Source of the DNA: Tetmemena sp. SeJ-2015
Taxonomy: Eukaryota; Ciliophora; Spirotrichea; Sporadotrichida; Oxytrichidae
Direction of reading: 5' to 3'
Length of the DNA: 64,000 nucleotides
Assembly: GCA_027382625.1 (NCBI GenBank)
Contig: JAJKFJ010021154.1
Span: 80,540 to 144,539, forward strand
Shown here: positions 34,224-45,754 of the stretch, one piece after another
Numbering within the stretch: position 1 is the first letter of the stretch
How the letters are laid out: each line of letters opens with the position of its first letter
Notes under the pieces: model-generated
Databases searched by the model: none
The model's input: only the letters and a program-made list of their open reading frames with translations
Told to the model about the DNA's origin: nothing
Made by a program: the position numbers and the translations under genes

Positions 34224-35187
34224 TCAGTTAATCTTCATTTTCTATTTGTCTTGGATCAATTTTAAGTTTGCTTTCACAAACTTCTACTCCTCTCCGTTAT
34301 TAGAAAGAATCTGTTGGTTGTTTAATGATGATTAAATAAGAGCGTCAGTAAGATCTGTTCCTACGCTCTTTTCAACTTATTTTACGATTCTGGGCCACAT
34401 TATATTCGTGAATTTTGTTATTGGAATCGAAAGGGGTCTCTTATTTGGTAAGCAGTATTTGTCAAATCTCTTTCCCATTAGATCCTCAATTAACTCCCTC
34501 AATAGTAAATAAAATTTAGGGATATATTTTATCGAGAACTTGTTGTCTTTTCCAATTACTGGATCTAAATTGATCTTTATCACTGGCTTCCCTACAAACC
34601 CATACCAACAGCCCTTACTCTTATCGTTAGAATAGAAAACTCTTATCTTTCTTTAAAAAGATTTAAATTGCACATTATTTATAATTTAACTTTCCATTGA
34701 TACTTTTGAGTAAAATGTTCACTGCTATGGGAATTTTATAGTAGTTTTACAATCCCCAGTTGAAGTTAATCTCAGTTTTAATTAGTACTTCCACAGTTCC
34801 TCTCAATGAAAGATCAATATCGTGAAGGAATTCATCCGGCTGGGAGTCAAGTCTCTAGATTTTTTAGAATTAAGGAGCGCTGCCATGGAGAGTAACTTTA
34901 TGAACTTCAATCTCTGAAAGAATTTTAGGTCTGCCCTTATTTGCTACTAGATATATTTCCTTCAAGATGAAGTTTTGAAACACCTGAGAAGATTTCCATT
35001 CTTGGTAAAATACAGAGAGCGCCTTATTAAACCAGTTTGCGGTCTCTGAGCCAGATTAAGATTTCAATAAGTTTTCAGAGGATTGATTTAACTCCTGTTG
35101 TTGCTGTGAAGGAATGTTCAATTAGTTTGAACCATAATTGTTGAAGATGTTTATTTACTTCCCAAGGTTAAAACTGTAATTAGACAT
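34224..35187 (-). CDS. SMP-domain lipid-binding protein (E-Syt/MMM1-like)
   Basis: ATG 35185-35187 to TGA 34224-34226, about 305 residues. After a Q/S-rich leader, TANWFNKALSVFYQEW begins a synaptotagmin-like mitochondrial lipid-binding (SMP) domain. It continues with VHKVTLHGSAPQFQKIQRLD, DIDLSLRGTVEVLIKTEI, INGKIRVFYSND and GFVGKPVIKINLDPVIG, ending near LCLPNKRPLSIP-type sequence. This order (W-hydrophobic helix, lG-x-x-P, lD-x-dl-x-y-G, G-x-l/i-r, P-x-i-d-l) is the family pattern. A 43-bp IES (34647-34694) interrupts GK/IRVFY. SMP domains move lipids at membrane contact sites. No transmembrane anchor or C2 domain is seen, so tethering may be indirect. The gene lies inside the gap of the scrambled eIF2B epsilon gene. 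Confidence 0.75.
34647..34694. other. IES, 43 bp, pointer GAAAG (sense)
   Basis: CTTTC at 34647-34651 and 34690-34694 on the plus strand. Excision joins LLKSINGKIRVFYSNDKSKG in frame within the SMP domain. Confidence 0.85.
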
Positions 35188-35222
35188 CGATTTCTAAACT
35201 TTAACTTTTTATATATCAAATC

Positions 35223-36460
35223 TCAATATATGAAAATGTCTTTATTAAAGAGGGTTTATCTCTACTCTTAATTCTGAACTGAATTATCTTAGGAGATTAA
35301 ATCATCCCTTGCAAACATCTCATTAACCAAACCCTCTTTTGCTGGTCTGTATGCACTTCTCGATCTTGCCCTATTGATGTCTTGCTCCTTGTTTATTGTA
35401 ATATCGTTTGAGTAATCTATATCTTGACCTTGGAGCAAATTTTAAGGGAAGTAATGATCATCAAAATGCAATGTAAAATATTTAAGATCATCTTTGCTAA
35501 GTGACTTTTTGGCTGGGCTGATAGATATTGACTTCTTGGAATGCTCAGATTATAAAATAAGATGAATAATCCTAAGGGTTAAAATACATGCATTCCCTTT
35601 TATGGAATACAGGATCTTGATTTTTCTCTTCATTAGCAATCATAAGGTTTTACTCCATCTGCTGTTTTTCATCTTCGGTACTCTAATCCATATCAATCAT
35701 GATGTTCTTTTCGACTGCGGTCATTAGATTCTTAAAGAAGTTTTAGGAGTTGCGACTCCTTTCTTGATGAGCAATCAATATGTCTGATTTGAGTTCCAAT
35801 ATCTTATCCTTGATAGAGTATTTGATTGGCTCGTATTGCTTTAGAGATTTACTTAAAATATAAGTTATAATTATTTTCACCAATGGTTTAATTTATATAT
35901 ATTTTGTGATAATCAATTTAAAGATTGAGTAATATCCCTGAACAACAATTTAAGCTGATTTGTGATTTCTTCATGCCTCTGTATCTTTTGTGGGAGCATG
36001 CTTTATAATTGCTCTATCTCTTATTTTGACAACTAATCTGTCTGAGCTGCATTTAGAACACTTTAAATTATAATTAGTATGCTACACTTGGCTGATTGAG
36101 ATACTTAGATTTAATATTTTGGTACTGCTTAACATACTATTATTGCGGAGAATCATGAATAACTTAATTAAATATTTAAAAGTGCGAATATAATAGTAGG
36201 TAGAGGTAGTCCTCTATGAGGCTTGAGATGACTTGTCTTGAGCAGAGAGGTGTGAGATGTGCTTAATATTTGAATTAAGAGACTTAGATTCGTTGATCAG
36301 CACTTTGGCTTTACTCAGTTTTTAATTGATGAGAAGTGAAGTTGCATTCTTCTTTTCAATTGCTTGACTCAAGAAAAGCTCCAAAATTTAAGAGTAGTCT
36401 TTTAGCTTGGCTTGCAAAGATTCGTACTGGTGGATATAAGATTTGAAATTTTCTTATTAA
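35223..36460 (-). CDS. Uncharacterised coiled-coil protein
   Basis: Minus-strand coding stretches run from about 36.46 kb (SYIHQYESLQAKLKDYSQIL) through a long helical region (LINQKLSKAKVLINESKSLN) to a C-terminal part (KSISISPAKKSLSKDDLKYF, then NRARSRSAYRPAKEGLVNEM) and a TGA at 35223-35225. A GT-AG insert near 35530-35590 and AT-rich stretches near 35.87 and 36.15 kb interrupt the frame. The N-terminus is not clear; no ATG stands out. No domain is recognised. It is one of the genes nested between the eIF2B epsilon segments. Confidence 0.5.
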
Positions 36461-36640
36461 ATAAATTTATTATTTGATAACACTTTAGTTTAACAAAGCT
36501 ATAATTTATAAAGCATTTTTTAGCCATATTTTATTAATAATTTTAAGCATCCTTGCTTCATAATTAAAATTTTTTAAATTTTTAACAATTTTTAGGGTCT
36601 TAGAATATTTTATTTCTTTAATTTGAAATTACTAATCAGA

Positions 36641-39444
36641 TCATACCACAATTTTGAAAGCAATAAATTATTTTTGACTTAATTTGCAATTGATATTTAC
36701 TTTCTGATTTCCATAAAATTTGAAAAAATTAAATTTAAACTCTAAATTTAATAAAAGCAGGTCATTGTTATCTTTCTTGATTTTGAGTTGCTTTATCTTC
36801 TTTAGAGTTTACTGTTAGTTTTGAATGAGCTCTAATTAATTTTAGTTGTCATCACTCATAACATGAGTGGCATTTTCAAATTGAGACTCCATTATATTTT
36901 GGAAATTAGAGCAGTAAGTTTTTATACCGCTCACCATTTACTTCTGGTATTAGTTTAAGTCCTTTGCTCCTTGAATTAGAGTTTAAAGCTACCTCAAACT
37001 CACCAATTTTTAATTCTTAAAGAAAATTGTAAATTTATTTAAAAATAGCCTTTTATCATAATCAAATGAAATAATTAAAGTCTCTTAATTAAATAAAAAA
37101 CTTTAACAGTAACTCAAATTATTCTTGTTCTAGAAGGTGTTGAAGTTATTTTCGTAATTTAGAATGTCGTGGAGAGAGGAAGTATTTAGATTTTATTAAG
37201 AGGATTTAGGAGACATTACATTTTCAAAGTTTGAAATATTCTTAGAGATATCGCCACTCACTTTCAACTCTTCAAAATCATTTTCTCTGAAAATTACCAC
37301 ATTATAGAATAAGGAAAATACTTTATGGATTTATTTAGAAATTTTTTTGTGATATAAAGGAATTATTTGCAATTTGGATAATTCTTCTATAAACTCTCCT
37401 CCACCTATATTCTTAAAAATTAGACACGCCACATCAAATGAATATTTAGTAAATGGTTAGAAAAGGTAAATCAATTTTCAAAAATTATTATAATTAACCA
37501 ATTTAATAGTTGTAATTAATCTTAAATTTTAAAAATGGTATATTACTGAGCTACGCTTCTAACTTCTTATGCTTCATAGGAGACATGTTATATTCGAGTG
37601 GTATGCTGTTCACATTAGCAACTGAGCTATCAAAATCATTTATTTCTAAGTTTTCCTCCTGCAAGAAATCGTCGTCAGTATCTGAACCCTTAAATAATCC
37701 CTCATTACCATCGTCTCCTTTAGCAGACAAAAATGAATAATCTTTAGTCAGATCTAAAAGGAAAAAGATAAATTAATCCTTAGGGCCTATCGTCCCCATA
37801 CTCATTCTCCCAGTACCGTTAAAGTTCTAGCTGATTCTTAAGTTAGAAAAAGAGCTCTCCTCCAGCTGAAGCTAATTCATGAACTTCAAAACTTCATCCT
37901 CCTTAAACTTGAGTGATCTCTTCCTGTTTCTATCAAATATAATGTCTTCCTCCTCAGCATTAGATTCATGTCCTGATGAAGAGGGGTCAAAGCTATTATT
38001 CTCTTCTTTATCGTTTAAATGCTTCTACTGATTCTCAACTTATACCATCAGGGCTTTCAAATTCAAGTTAAAATAAGTTTGACTACTTTTGGCACTCGTC
38101 GAAGTAGTTTTAAGCTTAAAGTTCAAATTCGTGGAAAGTATCGACAACACTCATTATAGTACTCTTGAAAATCTCTCCCTTGTTTCGATCTAGAGCCCAA
38201 AGCTCTTGTATCATTTCATTAGTCTGAGTTTGAAATTTCTCTCTTGTCTCACACAAGCAGTCCAAAGCATCGCTAACTTTACTTGCTGTGTCTTGCATCT
38301 TCTTATAAGAAAGTTTAAACCTCATCTCTTGTTCAAGTAGCTTCTAGTAGTTATTGATGGTTTAACTTGCCTTAGTGTATGTTTAGATGCTGTCATCTAC
38401 TATTTTAGAGTCCTTGGCGTACTCATTGCGTATTTTGATTAGCTTCTTTTCTGAAATATCTAGCTCTTCACATAGCAATAGATGCTTTATAATCATAATA
38501 TGAAAGTATTACTTCTGTTAGTACTACTTCACTTTCTAAAGCACTGTTTCATTCAAGGCATGGATGTTAGCAAGCACTCCACGTTTCAAAAAGAGTGCGT
38601 TCTCTACATGGCATACTCCTATCTCATTGAAAACTTTCCTAATAAGTCTTGCTTTGCAAAAAGAGAAATATCCCTTGCTTTAGGTCTTTTAAGAACTCAA
38701 ATTCAAGTGCTAGTGATCGTCAAACATGGGATCTTTGAAGAAAACTAGTTCATTGAACTGGCCAATCAATTGAATTGAGGGATGACCAAGCCTTGATAAG
38801 TTTCGCCCATTCAGTTGCTCGTTTTTCATGAGAGCTGAGTAGAATTACTCAATAAGGCCAAGGAAGCTTTATATTTTCTGGGACTTAGCTTTTATCACAA
38901 TTTTAAAACTATCTTTTTCAATTCTGCAATTGCATATCTAGTTTATAATACAAAAATAAAATAGCGATTGCTTTTTACCTATAGCCTAGGTTTTAACTGA
39001 ATTAGCAACTATATCCAGCCTCATAAAGTCAAGCACAATTAACATTAAATGTGTGTAGGTATCTTCTATTATCTGGGTATCCATAAAATTAAGATAATAT
39101 TTACTTAAATGACTTGGGCTTTAAGAAAATATTTATTATGTGTTGTCTATTTTTAAATAGTTCTTTGCAAGTCTGTCTCCAGTGCCTCCAATTCTTTCAG
39201 TAATACTCTAAGATCCAAACTTTTGAATGAGTTCATGAGGCTTGATGTTTTAAAAGTGCTCTGGTGAGAGATTAGTCAGAGGATTGCTCTATATGTCCTA
39301 AAATATGCGTGTAGATTCTTAGTTGACATTTATTAACTCTTAAGTGCATCCCTATGATTGATTTGAGTCCACAGATACCTTCTACCCGAAGATAGTACCT
39401 CCTAATGAATTTGCGGAAATCTTTTTTCCTGGAGATTGATTCAT
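36641..39444 (-). CDS. Large coiled-coil protein, possibly BAR-like, multi-exon
   Basis: ATG 39442-39444 opens MNQSPGKKISANSLGGTIFG. The N-terminal exon ends near 39170 (GSQSITERIGGTGDRLAKNY). Further coding stretches include EWAKLIKAWSSLNSIDW and then a strong helical block at 38.1-38.48 kb (MRFKLSYKKMQDTASKVSDA, REKFQTQTNEMIQELWALDR). These look like a BAR-type coiled coil, which I cannot confirm. An acidic Ser-rich region follows (37.5-38.0 kb), then, after another break near 37.46 kb, GGGEFIEELSKLQIIPLYHK and a helical tail ending at TGA 36641-36643. The part below 37.46 kb could be a separate gene. Several AT-rich gaps are likely IESs or introns. It sits inside the scrambled eIF2B epsilon interval. 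Confidence 0.45.
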
Positions 39445-39506
39445 GCCCCCAATTTGTTGAGAATAATTCGCTTTTAAACTAAATATTTTATGGTCGTATA
39501 TAGGGA

Positions 39507-39518
39507 GATGATGAAAGT
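39507..39518 (+). other. Scrambling pointer GATGATGAAAGT, copy 2
   Basis: Opens the W2 segment of eIF2B epsilon on the plus strand (GAT GAT GAA AGT, then GATTTCGATGAAGAG). Identical to the end of the minus-strand segment at 32448-32459. Confidence 0.85.
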
Positions 39519-40280
39519 GATTTCGATGAAGAGGGAGATGAAGATGAGCACAAGTCTAGTGAGGCTTTTAACTTAGAAGTTAAAAAGACTATCGAGAGAA
39601 CTACCTAAGATCAGATCAATAACGCTATCACAGAGGTGAAGTCTCTAAGAATGTCCTACAATAAGGACTAATCAGATTGCATCGACTCTATAGTTCCACC
39701 TCTGTTAGATAAGGTCACTGAGGAAAATTTGCAAAAGAGATCAAAGCAATTGCAAGAGCTGTTTAACGACTGGAAGGAGCTACTCATTGAATTCATGCGA
39801 GGAGGTGACTCTGACGAAAAGACTTTCAACTAGTTCAGCTTATTAAGAGCTATTGAGATCTACTGCGGCACTCATGAGCTGTTCAATAATACTTTCCACT
39901 TGATTTGCTAGATAATCTATTAACTGAAGCTGGTTGAATCTTCTATCTTCCTCAAGTGGAATCTATTTCATTAAATGAATGCTCATATCTTTAAATCAGT
40001 AGGCAAAGAAGAGTGTGGCAAACAAAGACGATGAGGATTAGTAAGATGCTATATTTGAGCACTTTGACTGCGCCAAAAGAGAAAGATTCATCAAGGATGT
40101 AAGTTAGATGATGATGCTTAATTAAATGACTTTTAGATGGCCAAATTCATAGACTTTTTGGAGAAGCAGCAAGATTAAGATGAAGAGGAGGAAGAGGGAG
40201 AAGAGGAATATGATGAAGAAGAGGAGGAGGAAGCATAGGAAAATGAAGGAGAAGAGGAGGAAGAGGAGGATGACCAATGA
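39507..40280 (+). CDS. EIF2B5: eIF2B epsilon, C-terminal W2 domain (scrambled segment 2)
   Basis: The plus strand begins in an acidic linker (DDESDFDEEGDEDEHKSS) and then reads AFNLEVKKTIERTTQDQI, TEVKSLRMSYNKDQSDCIDS, LFNDWKELLIEFM, LLRAIEIYCGTHELF, IYQLKLVESSIFLKW and a tail FIDFLEKQQDQDEEEEEGEE. This is the W2 (HEAT-like) domain of eIF2B epsilon, including the EINSLK-like block and the acidic C-terminus that contact eIF2. A 19-bp IES (40004-40027) and a 38-nt GT-AG intron (40099-40136) precede the tail; the stop is TGA 40278-40280. There is no ATG or N-terminal domain attached. The piece makes sense only when joined through the 12-bp pointer to the minus-strand segment at 32.4-33.9 kb. Confidence 0.88.
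40004..40027. other. IES, 19 bp, pointer CAAAG
   Basis: CAAAG at 40004-40008 and 40023-40027. Removal joins FKSVGKDDEDQQDAIFEHF and avoids the TGA of the uninterrupted reading. Confidence 0.8.
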
Positions 40281-40422
40281 TTATCACTTAAATGAAGACA
40301 ACTTAGAAACTTCTAAAATTTAGTCATTGAATTAATTCACAATCTTTATTTTTTAATAAGAGTAAAAAAAATATATTTTGAGTTTTAAGGAGAACATATA
40401 AGTAAAATACATTTTTGGTGGC

Positions 40423-42446
40423 ATGGAAGTAGAAACTCAACAATCTTTTGATGCAGTGGTGAATACAAGTGACATGTATATTCACCCTTCGAGATAGGCT
40501 GCTCTCTCTGGCTATAAAGAATCTTCCTCTCGGACTGAGTAGAGAAGGGACAGCAGAGAGAAAAGATACTGAGATAAAAATGATGATCGTGATTACAGGA
40601 GCGACAGGTATAGAGATAGCAAGTATAGGTATATTGCTCAAATATTTAAGATATTTAAAATAATTGAAAATATAATTTTAAAAGAATAGTGATAGAGACA
40701 GAGGGGGTGCTGACGATAGAAGGAAATCGAGCAGATACTCTCCAAATGAGGAAAAGGATAAGAAAAGAAAGTCATCCAAGTCAAAGTCCTCAGAGAAAAC
40801 GAAGTAGAGAACTTCAAAATCTAAATCACCTCAAAAAGAGAAGAAGCCCAGATCTCGTACACGAAGTAAATCCGCTTCTCCCAGGCATAGAAACTACTCG
40901 GAGTACTATCAAGATAAATATAGATAAGAGCGTGAGAGAAGACCCAAAAGGGAGTCTAAGTGGACTGATAAGCCTTTGAATTATTGTGGAAGCTTCACTC
41001 TAAATTAATCATCAACGAATTGTGAGATAGGGCAGTAGCTTACTCCTGATCTTCAGGAATTGGCAAATAAGTTATATGCTGCAAATCCTGCTCTGACTTT
41101 AAATACAACGCCCTATTATTATCACTGGTCACCGGGATTGCACCCAAATATCACTAAGCTGTTAAATGATCCGATGAAATTCAAAAAGAAAGTTTACATC
41201 CCTTAGTCTCAACACATCAATTTCGTCGGACTCTTAATAGGACCTAAGGGAACTTATCAGAAGAAGCTTGAAGATGAGACGGGCTGCAAACTCTTGATTA
41301 GAGGAAAGTAAGTATATTTAGTAGAAGTAAGTATTTATTTAGTCGAAACTAGATAAGAGATTATGTGCAGGGATAACCGATAGTAAACCAAAACAATGTT
41401 CGAGACGATCCTGAGGACTCTCATGTCATTGTATTATAAATGATAGTTTAATCTGTATGCAGGTGGTCGGAGATACCGAGAAGTAAGTAAATGATGCTGA
41501 AACTACAATCATGAATATCCTATTTGCAAATGATGAAGAGAGAAATAAGATCAGAGCAGAGTAGTTGAAAGTAGCAGAGGAATTGAATAGTCAAATATTT
41601 CCATTTTAGAACGATGACTCTATGATGACACCATATGGACCACCAAGCCCCTCTGCTTTTGTCCTTCCAATTCCAAATGATTGTGTTGGCTTGATTATTG
41701 GTAAGGGAGGAGAGACAATAAGAAATTTGCAGCTCTAAAGCGGAGCAAAAATACAAGTAGCTAAAAAGGAGTTAGCAGGAAGTCAGCAGAGAAATGTATT
41801 CATAGAGGGCCCTTAAGAAAGATACGATTTAGCCAAGAAATTGATTGAAGAGATAGTCAGTGAGGCCAGAAAGCTAAACAAAACTTCAAGCTCTGGTTAT
41901 TTCGGAAGTAATCTAAATGGGATTAGTGGAGAGGTGAATCCATTTCCAGGACCTCATATTCCATTTGCAATTCCAAATCAATTGACTGGACTGATAATCG
42001 GTAAAAATGGCGACACGATAAAGTAGTTGCATAATAAATGCGGTGCTTACATTTTTATTCCCAAGGTTCATGATGCAACAAGTAATGAAAGAATACTAGA
42101 GTTGTCTGGCAGTGAGGAGTAAATAGAAAGGGCCAAATTAGAAATTGGCAAACTACTAGGAAACGCAGTATTCGTGAAGCAGCAAGACTATTCAGGAAGT
42201 AGTAGTTATAATAACTCTGAGGGGAGGAGTGGAGAATACAAATCCTCAAGGTATAACTATCCTCCCTACACCAAGAGTGGAAACGAATATCATAACTCTG
42301 GTGACTAAGGTAATAGAGCTTAGAGTCATATGCCAAGCTCAAATCAGTATTAGGGAGATGAGCCAGGAATAGAAGCATAAGATATGATTATGCAATACAT
42401 GTAAAGTTTATATGAAAATAAAGATGAAATTCTTAAGAGAAATTGA
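40423..42446 (+). CDS. RS-rich, triple KH-domain RNA-binding protein
   Basis: ATG 40423-40425 to TGA 42444-42446. The N-terminal third is Arg/Ser/Lys-rich ([19 protein letters not shown]), like splicing factors. KH1 is of the SF1/BBP type: [20 protein letters not shown] then GCKLLIRGK. After an intron-containing stretch (41.3-41.47 kb), KH2 ([17 protein letters not shown]) and KH3 ([17 protein letters not shown]) carry the GxxG loops. The C-terminus is Ser/Tyr/Asn-rich. IESs with pointers GAGA (40556) and ATAG (40625) interrupt the RS region. The protein probably acts in pre-mRNA splicing or 3' processing, akin to FUBP or SF1 (inference from domains). It starts 140 bp after the eIF2B epsilon W2 segment on the same strand. 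Confidence 0.8.
40556..40574. other. IES, 15 bp, pointer GAGA
   Basis: GAGA at 40556-40559 and 40571-40574 around an in-frame TGA. Removal gives [19 protein letters not shown] without a frame change. Confidence 0.65.
40625..40689. other. IES, 61 bp, pointer ATAG
   Basis: ATAG at 40625-40628 and 40686-40689. The AT-rich insert contains TGA; excision joins [17 protein letters not shown] in frame. GT-AG removal gives a worse frame. Confidence 0.75.
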
Positions 42447-42520
42447 TCATAATCCAATATTCATCAATCTTATTTTTAAAAATTAAGCGAGATAAAAATA
42501 AATCTCAAAAAATTAACTGC

Positions 42521-43990
42521 TCAATTTTTATTTGGTATAATCTTTTGATTTATAAGATCTATTTTAAGCCTATCCAAAAGTTCGAAGCATTTTTTTCTAT
42601 AAATTTTTATCTCCCTTGCTAGATATTCTCTAGTTTGGACATCCCTCACGTCATTCCATTGGCAAAAAATAAGCTTGCTATCTACTGCTATTTCAATAGC
42701 AGCTTAGTTATTCCCATGGACGAATCCGATATTCTTTATATCTGTGTATTCTGTGACGAGAGGTCTACAATCCTCTTGAGTTATTTCGGTCTTTTACTTG
42801 GTAGAGTGATCTGCTCTAAGGAATTTGTATCCATTCGAGATCACACCCTATCTTAGGAAAGCATCAGTTTACTCAAGATTAGGCACTTGAGCCTTCAAAG
42901 GTATTGAATTCTGGATTATTTGTACTTGAAATTCAGGATTTTGCATTCTTTCCTATAATCATATCTAATTGAAAAATGTTTACTTATTGAATGAATGAGA
43001 TAACTTGCTCTGAGGGATCCTTCTGATATCTTCTGATCATAAATGATGGAATCTTATTTTGGTATCTCTGCTTTGAAACTGAGACATCCTCAGGGTGATT
43101 GATCAAGTGCTGTTGGCCCTCCTCTGAGAACATGGTAATCTAGTTTTCTACCATTGCTCTCCAAAAAATCTTTACTTAGTCATCCAAGAGCTTCAACACT
43201 GTCGATTTATCAGTTTCATGCATCATACGCACATTCCCTCCAAGAAGGGGGTATGTTTACTGGAGGGCTTCATCAACTTCAGGCATTCCAAGCTAAACAA
43301 TATTTTAAAATTGAAAGGCCTAATTCCTTATTAAGAATGCTTAAGTCAGATATTCTCGTTAAAAGACTTACATATATTCCCGCAGTTGAAACATCAAAAG
43401 AGTACGTTACTGGAGAAGCTACTTTTGTTTCCTAGTAAGTTTTCAGGTCAAATATTTTCTCATCTCTCAGTTGGAAGTTATAGACCCCAAACTCAGGCAA
43501 GTAGTTCCACGATAGGTTGCTAACAGTAAATCTATTTGCATCATTCTTGATCTTGAATAGGTTTGTTTGCTGATCATAAGTGAAGTAGAATTGCACAGTG
43601 AGTAAGTAGAGACTATTATCATTTAAATTCAACCAATCGAACTTAAGTCTCTATGAGAGTTCAGCTAGATTTTATCTCGTGTTGGGATCTTAGGGGCCTT
43701 TCGGGACGGTTATAAAACTCTAGCTTTAATTCACACTATTATTTTAAGTAGAAAGACTAATAAACTTTAAGGATTTCATTTGCGTTAGTCCGATCGTTAG
43801 GATTTTTTATTTGGCCATCATAATTGATAGAATTTTCATGGAAGGCATCATCTGGAGCATTCAATCCCATTATACTATTCTGAAGATTAGTTTGTGCTCT
43901 GGATAAATTATTTTCAAGATATTTTTCTCCTTCTTAAGGAACTCTTTGAGGTTCCACAACTTGCTGTTTCTTTGAACATCCACAACCCAT
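42521..43990 (-). CDS. Acylated (MGCGCSKK) protein of unknown function
   Basis: ATG 43988-43990 opens MGCGCSKKQQVVEPQ, a textbook N-myristoylation site with adjacent cysteines for palmitoylation, so the protein is probably anchored to the cytoplasmic face of a membrane. The chain continues for about 450 residues to TGA 42521-42523, with frame changes near 43.66, 43.3 and 42.95 kb. Well-formed segments include LSQRLKFDWLNLNDNSLYLL, NLSWNYLPEFGVYNFQLRDE, RMMHETDKSTVLKLLDD, NIGFVHGNNQAAIEIAVDS and KLIFCQWNDVRDVQTREYLA. It is mostly mixed alpha/beta; I recognise no named domain. Convergent with the KH gene (74 bp between stops). Confidence 0.6.
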
Positions 43991-44242
43991 TTTTAGCTTA
44001 ATAAAACTTAATTTGATAACAAATACAGTCAAATCTGAATTTAAAAATATTGAAAATATCTCTTGAAGATATTCTTTGATATTCATATATTATAATAAAA
44101 TCTCTTAGTGTAAAAAAACCTTAAATGATAGAATTAATAACCTTATCCAAGTATCTTTAATTAAGAATATTAAATTAAAATCTTAAAATTCTAATCAAAA
44201 CTTACTACATAATTAATTAAGAAAGTACTTTCATTGAAGGAA

Positions 44243-45665
44243 TCAAGTGAGAATATCGTTATCTTCTTCTTCTGTGCTAGAATTCTCCTAAACCTCTTTT
44301 TAATTAGGTGTTGATATTTTATTTATAACTGACTACTCAAGTTATTTTTAATCGTTCTCAGCTCTCGCACTTTATTTTTCTTGTTGTGCACCTTCTTCAT
44401 CATAGTCACAAAAGTCAATCATTTAGTCTTGCTGTCTAATTAAATTTTCATCTAATTATTACTCCTTCCCCTATGCATTCTAAACTCTTCCTCTTTGTTG
44501 TATCATTTCCTTCTAATTCTAATTATCATTAAACCCTTTCTATAGGATCTAAAGTTGCTCCTTAAGTCTCAAGTTCATCAAATTTTGTTGATTGAATTCT
44601 TCTAAAATTTAAGGGTGCAATATATTATCCTCTTTTTCTGGACTGTCAATAGTGATGGCATGTTGCATTCTGCTTTGATTTCTTTAAGAAAAGTTTTCAA
44701 ACTCTTCTTGCTAGCTTTCTCCACTCTCATCCAAATTCCTCTTTTGTTGTGTAAACATGTTTTCTAAGTGAAATTAATGCTGCTACTCCTGCTCGTGTTC
44801 TATTCTTCTTTCTTGAGAGATATTTTCCATAGGCATCCTTTGATAAAACTGGTTGCTAGAGTCCTACTCCCGATCCAATGCTTCTTCACTTTGATAGTCA
44901 GAAGTTTACTTGTTCCCAGGAAACAAACCTAACTTTTTGTCTGATGCTATTTGAGACTGAATGAATTCTTTATCTAGCTATTCTTAAATTTAGGGATCTA
45001 CTGGGAGGAGGGAGCTCAGAGGATTATTTACAAATAAGGCAGCATATTGAGGCCCCTAATTCACTCCCAAAAGATTTTGAAGGGTTGTAGAAGATTAGTT
45101 CATCTACAATTAAGAGTCTGCTTAGTGCTATCTATGCATCATCTCTTAAGTCTAATATTGATCGTAAGCTCTGGCTTCTGAAAACTGAAAATCTTTGTTA
45201 AGAAAGTTTTGGCCAGGTTATTAGAATACTTAATTATGCTGAAAGTTTAGATTAGCAAGTATTTAATCTTGCTAAGTCACCAACCCTTAAAAGTAATGAT
45301 GAAAAAGATGGGGCGGCACTGGAGGATAACAATCTATGGGTGGATAAATTGGGTCATGCCTCTGCCTTAATTCTTTGTCACCATGTGCGAATGTGCAATT
45401 ACTCCCAAAAGGACATTATCCCTCTATTATTAAAAATTACTATTACCTAATTCGACTTACCTCAGTAGAAGTAGTTACATTTCATAGTTTTGTAAGTAGA
45501 GTAGGGTATTCTTTCTTGTCTTTCATTCATTGCTTCCATAGGAATAGGATCGTCAATCTTTCTTAACTCATGTGCTCCATGAGCGAAGGAACATTTACTT
45601 CCAAAGTTGCAACTTCCAGTTTATTCAAAGAGCTTGCACAAGGATATCTTAAATTTGTTGTTCAT
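44243..45665 (-). CDS. Tandem CCCH zinc-finger RNA-binding protein (TTP-like)
   Basis: ATG 45663-45665 opens MNNKFKISLCKLFEQTG. Finger 1 is CKLFEQTGSCNFGSKCSFAH (C-x8-C-x5-C-x3-H), followed by GAHELR. Finger 2 is CNYFY..GQCPFGSNCTFAH followed by GDKELR, with the same spacing. This is the tristetraprolin-type tandem pair that binds AU-rich mRNA elements. A GT-AG insert splits finger 2 just after CNYFY, and a TGA stands immediately before the donor, at a non-conserved position of the finger. The remaining 330 residues are extremely Gln/Asn/Glu-rich and end at TGA 44243-44245. The protein is probably a post-transcriptional regulator. Confidence 0.8.
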
Positions 45666-45754
45666 TAGTATATATAACTTTGGTGCACGAAATTTAATTT
45701 ATTTATACCCATTATTAAGGCCTTAATATTTATTTTTGACGTTAATTTCCAAAA

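Noticed and set aside
38482..38748. Plus-strand frame with a signal-peptide-like start
   Set aside because: Antisense to a helical coding region of the large minus-strand gene; no continuation or homology.
42055..42378. Minus-strand frame of 107 codons
   Set aside because: Antisense to KH3 and the C-terminus of the RNA-binding protein.
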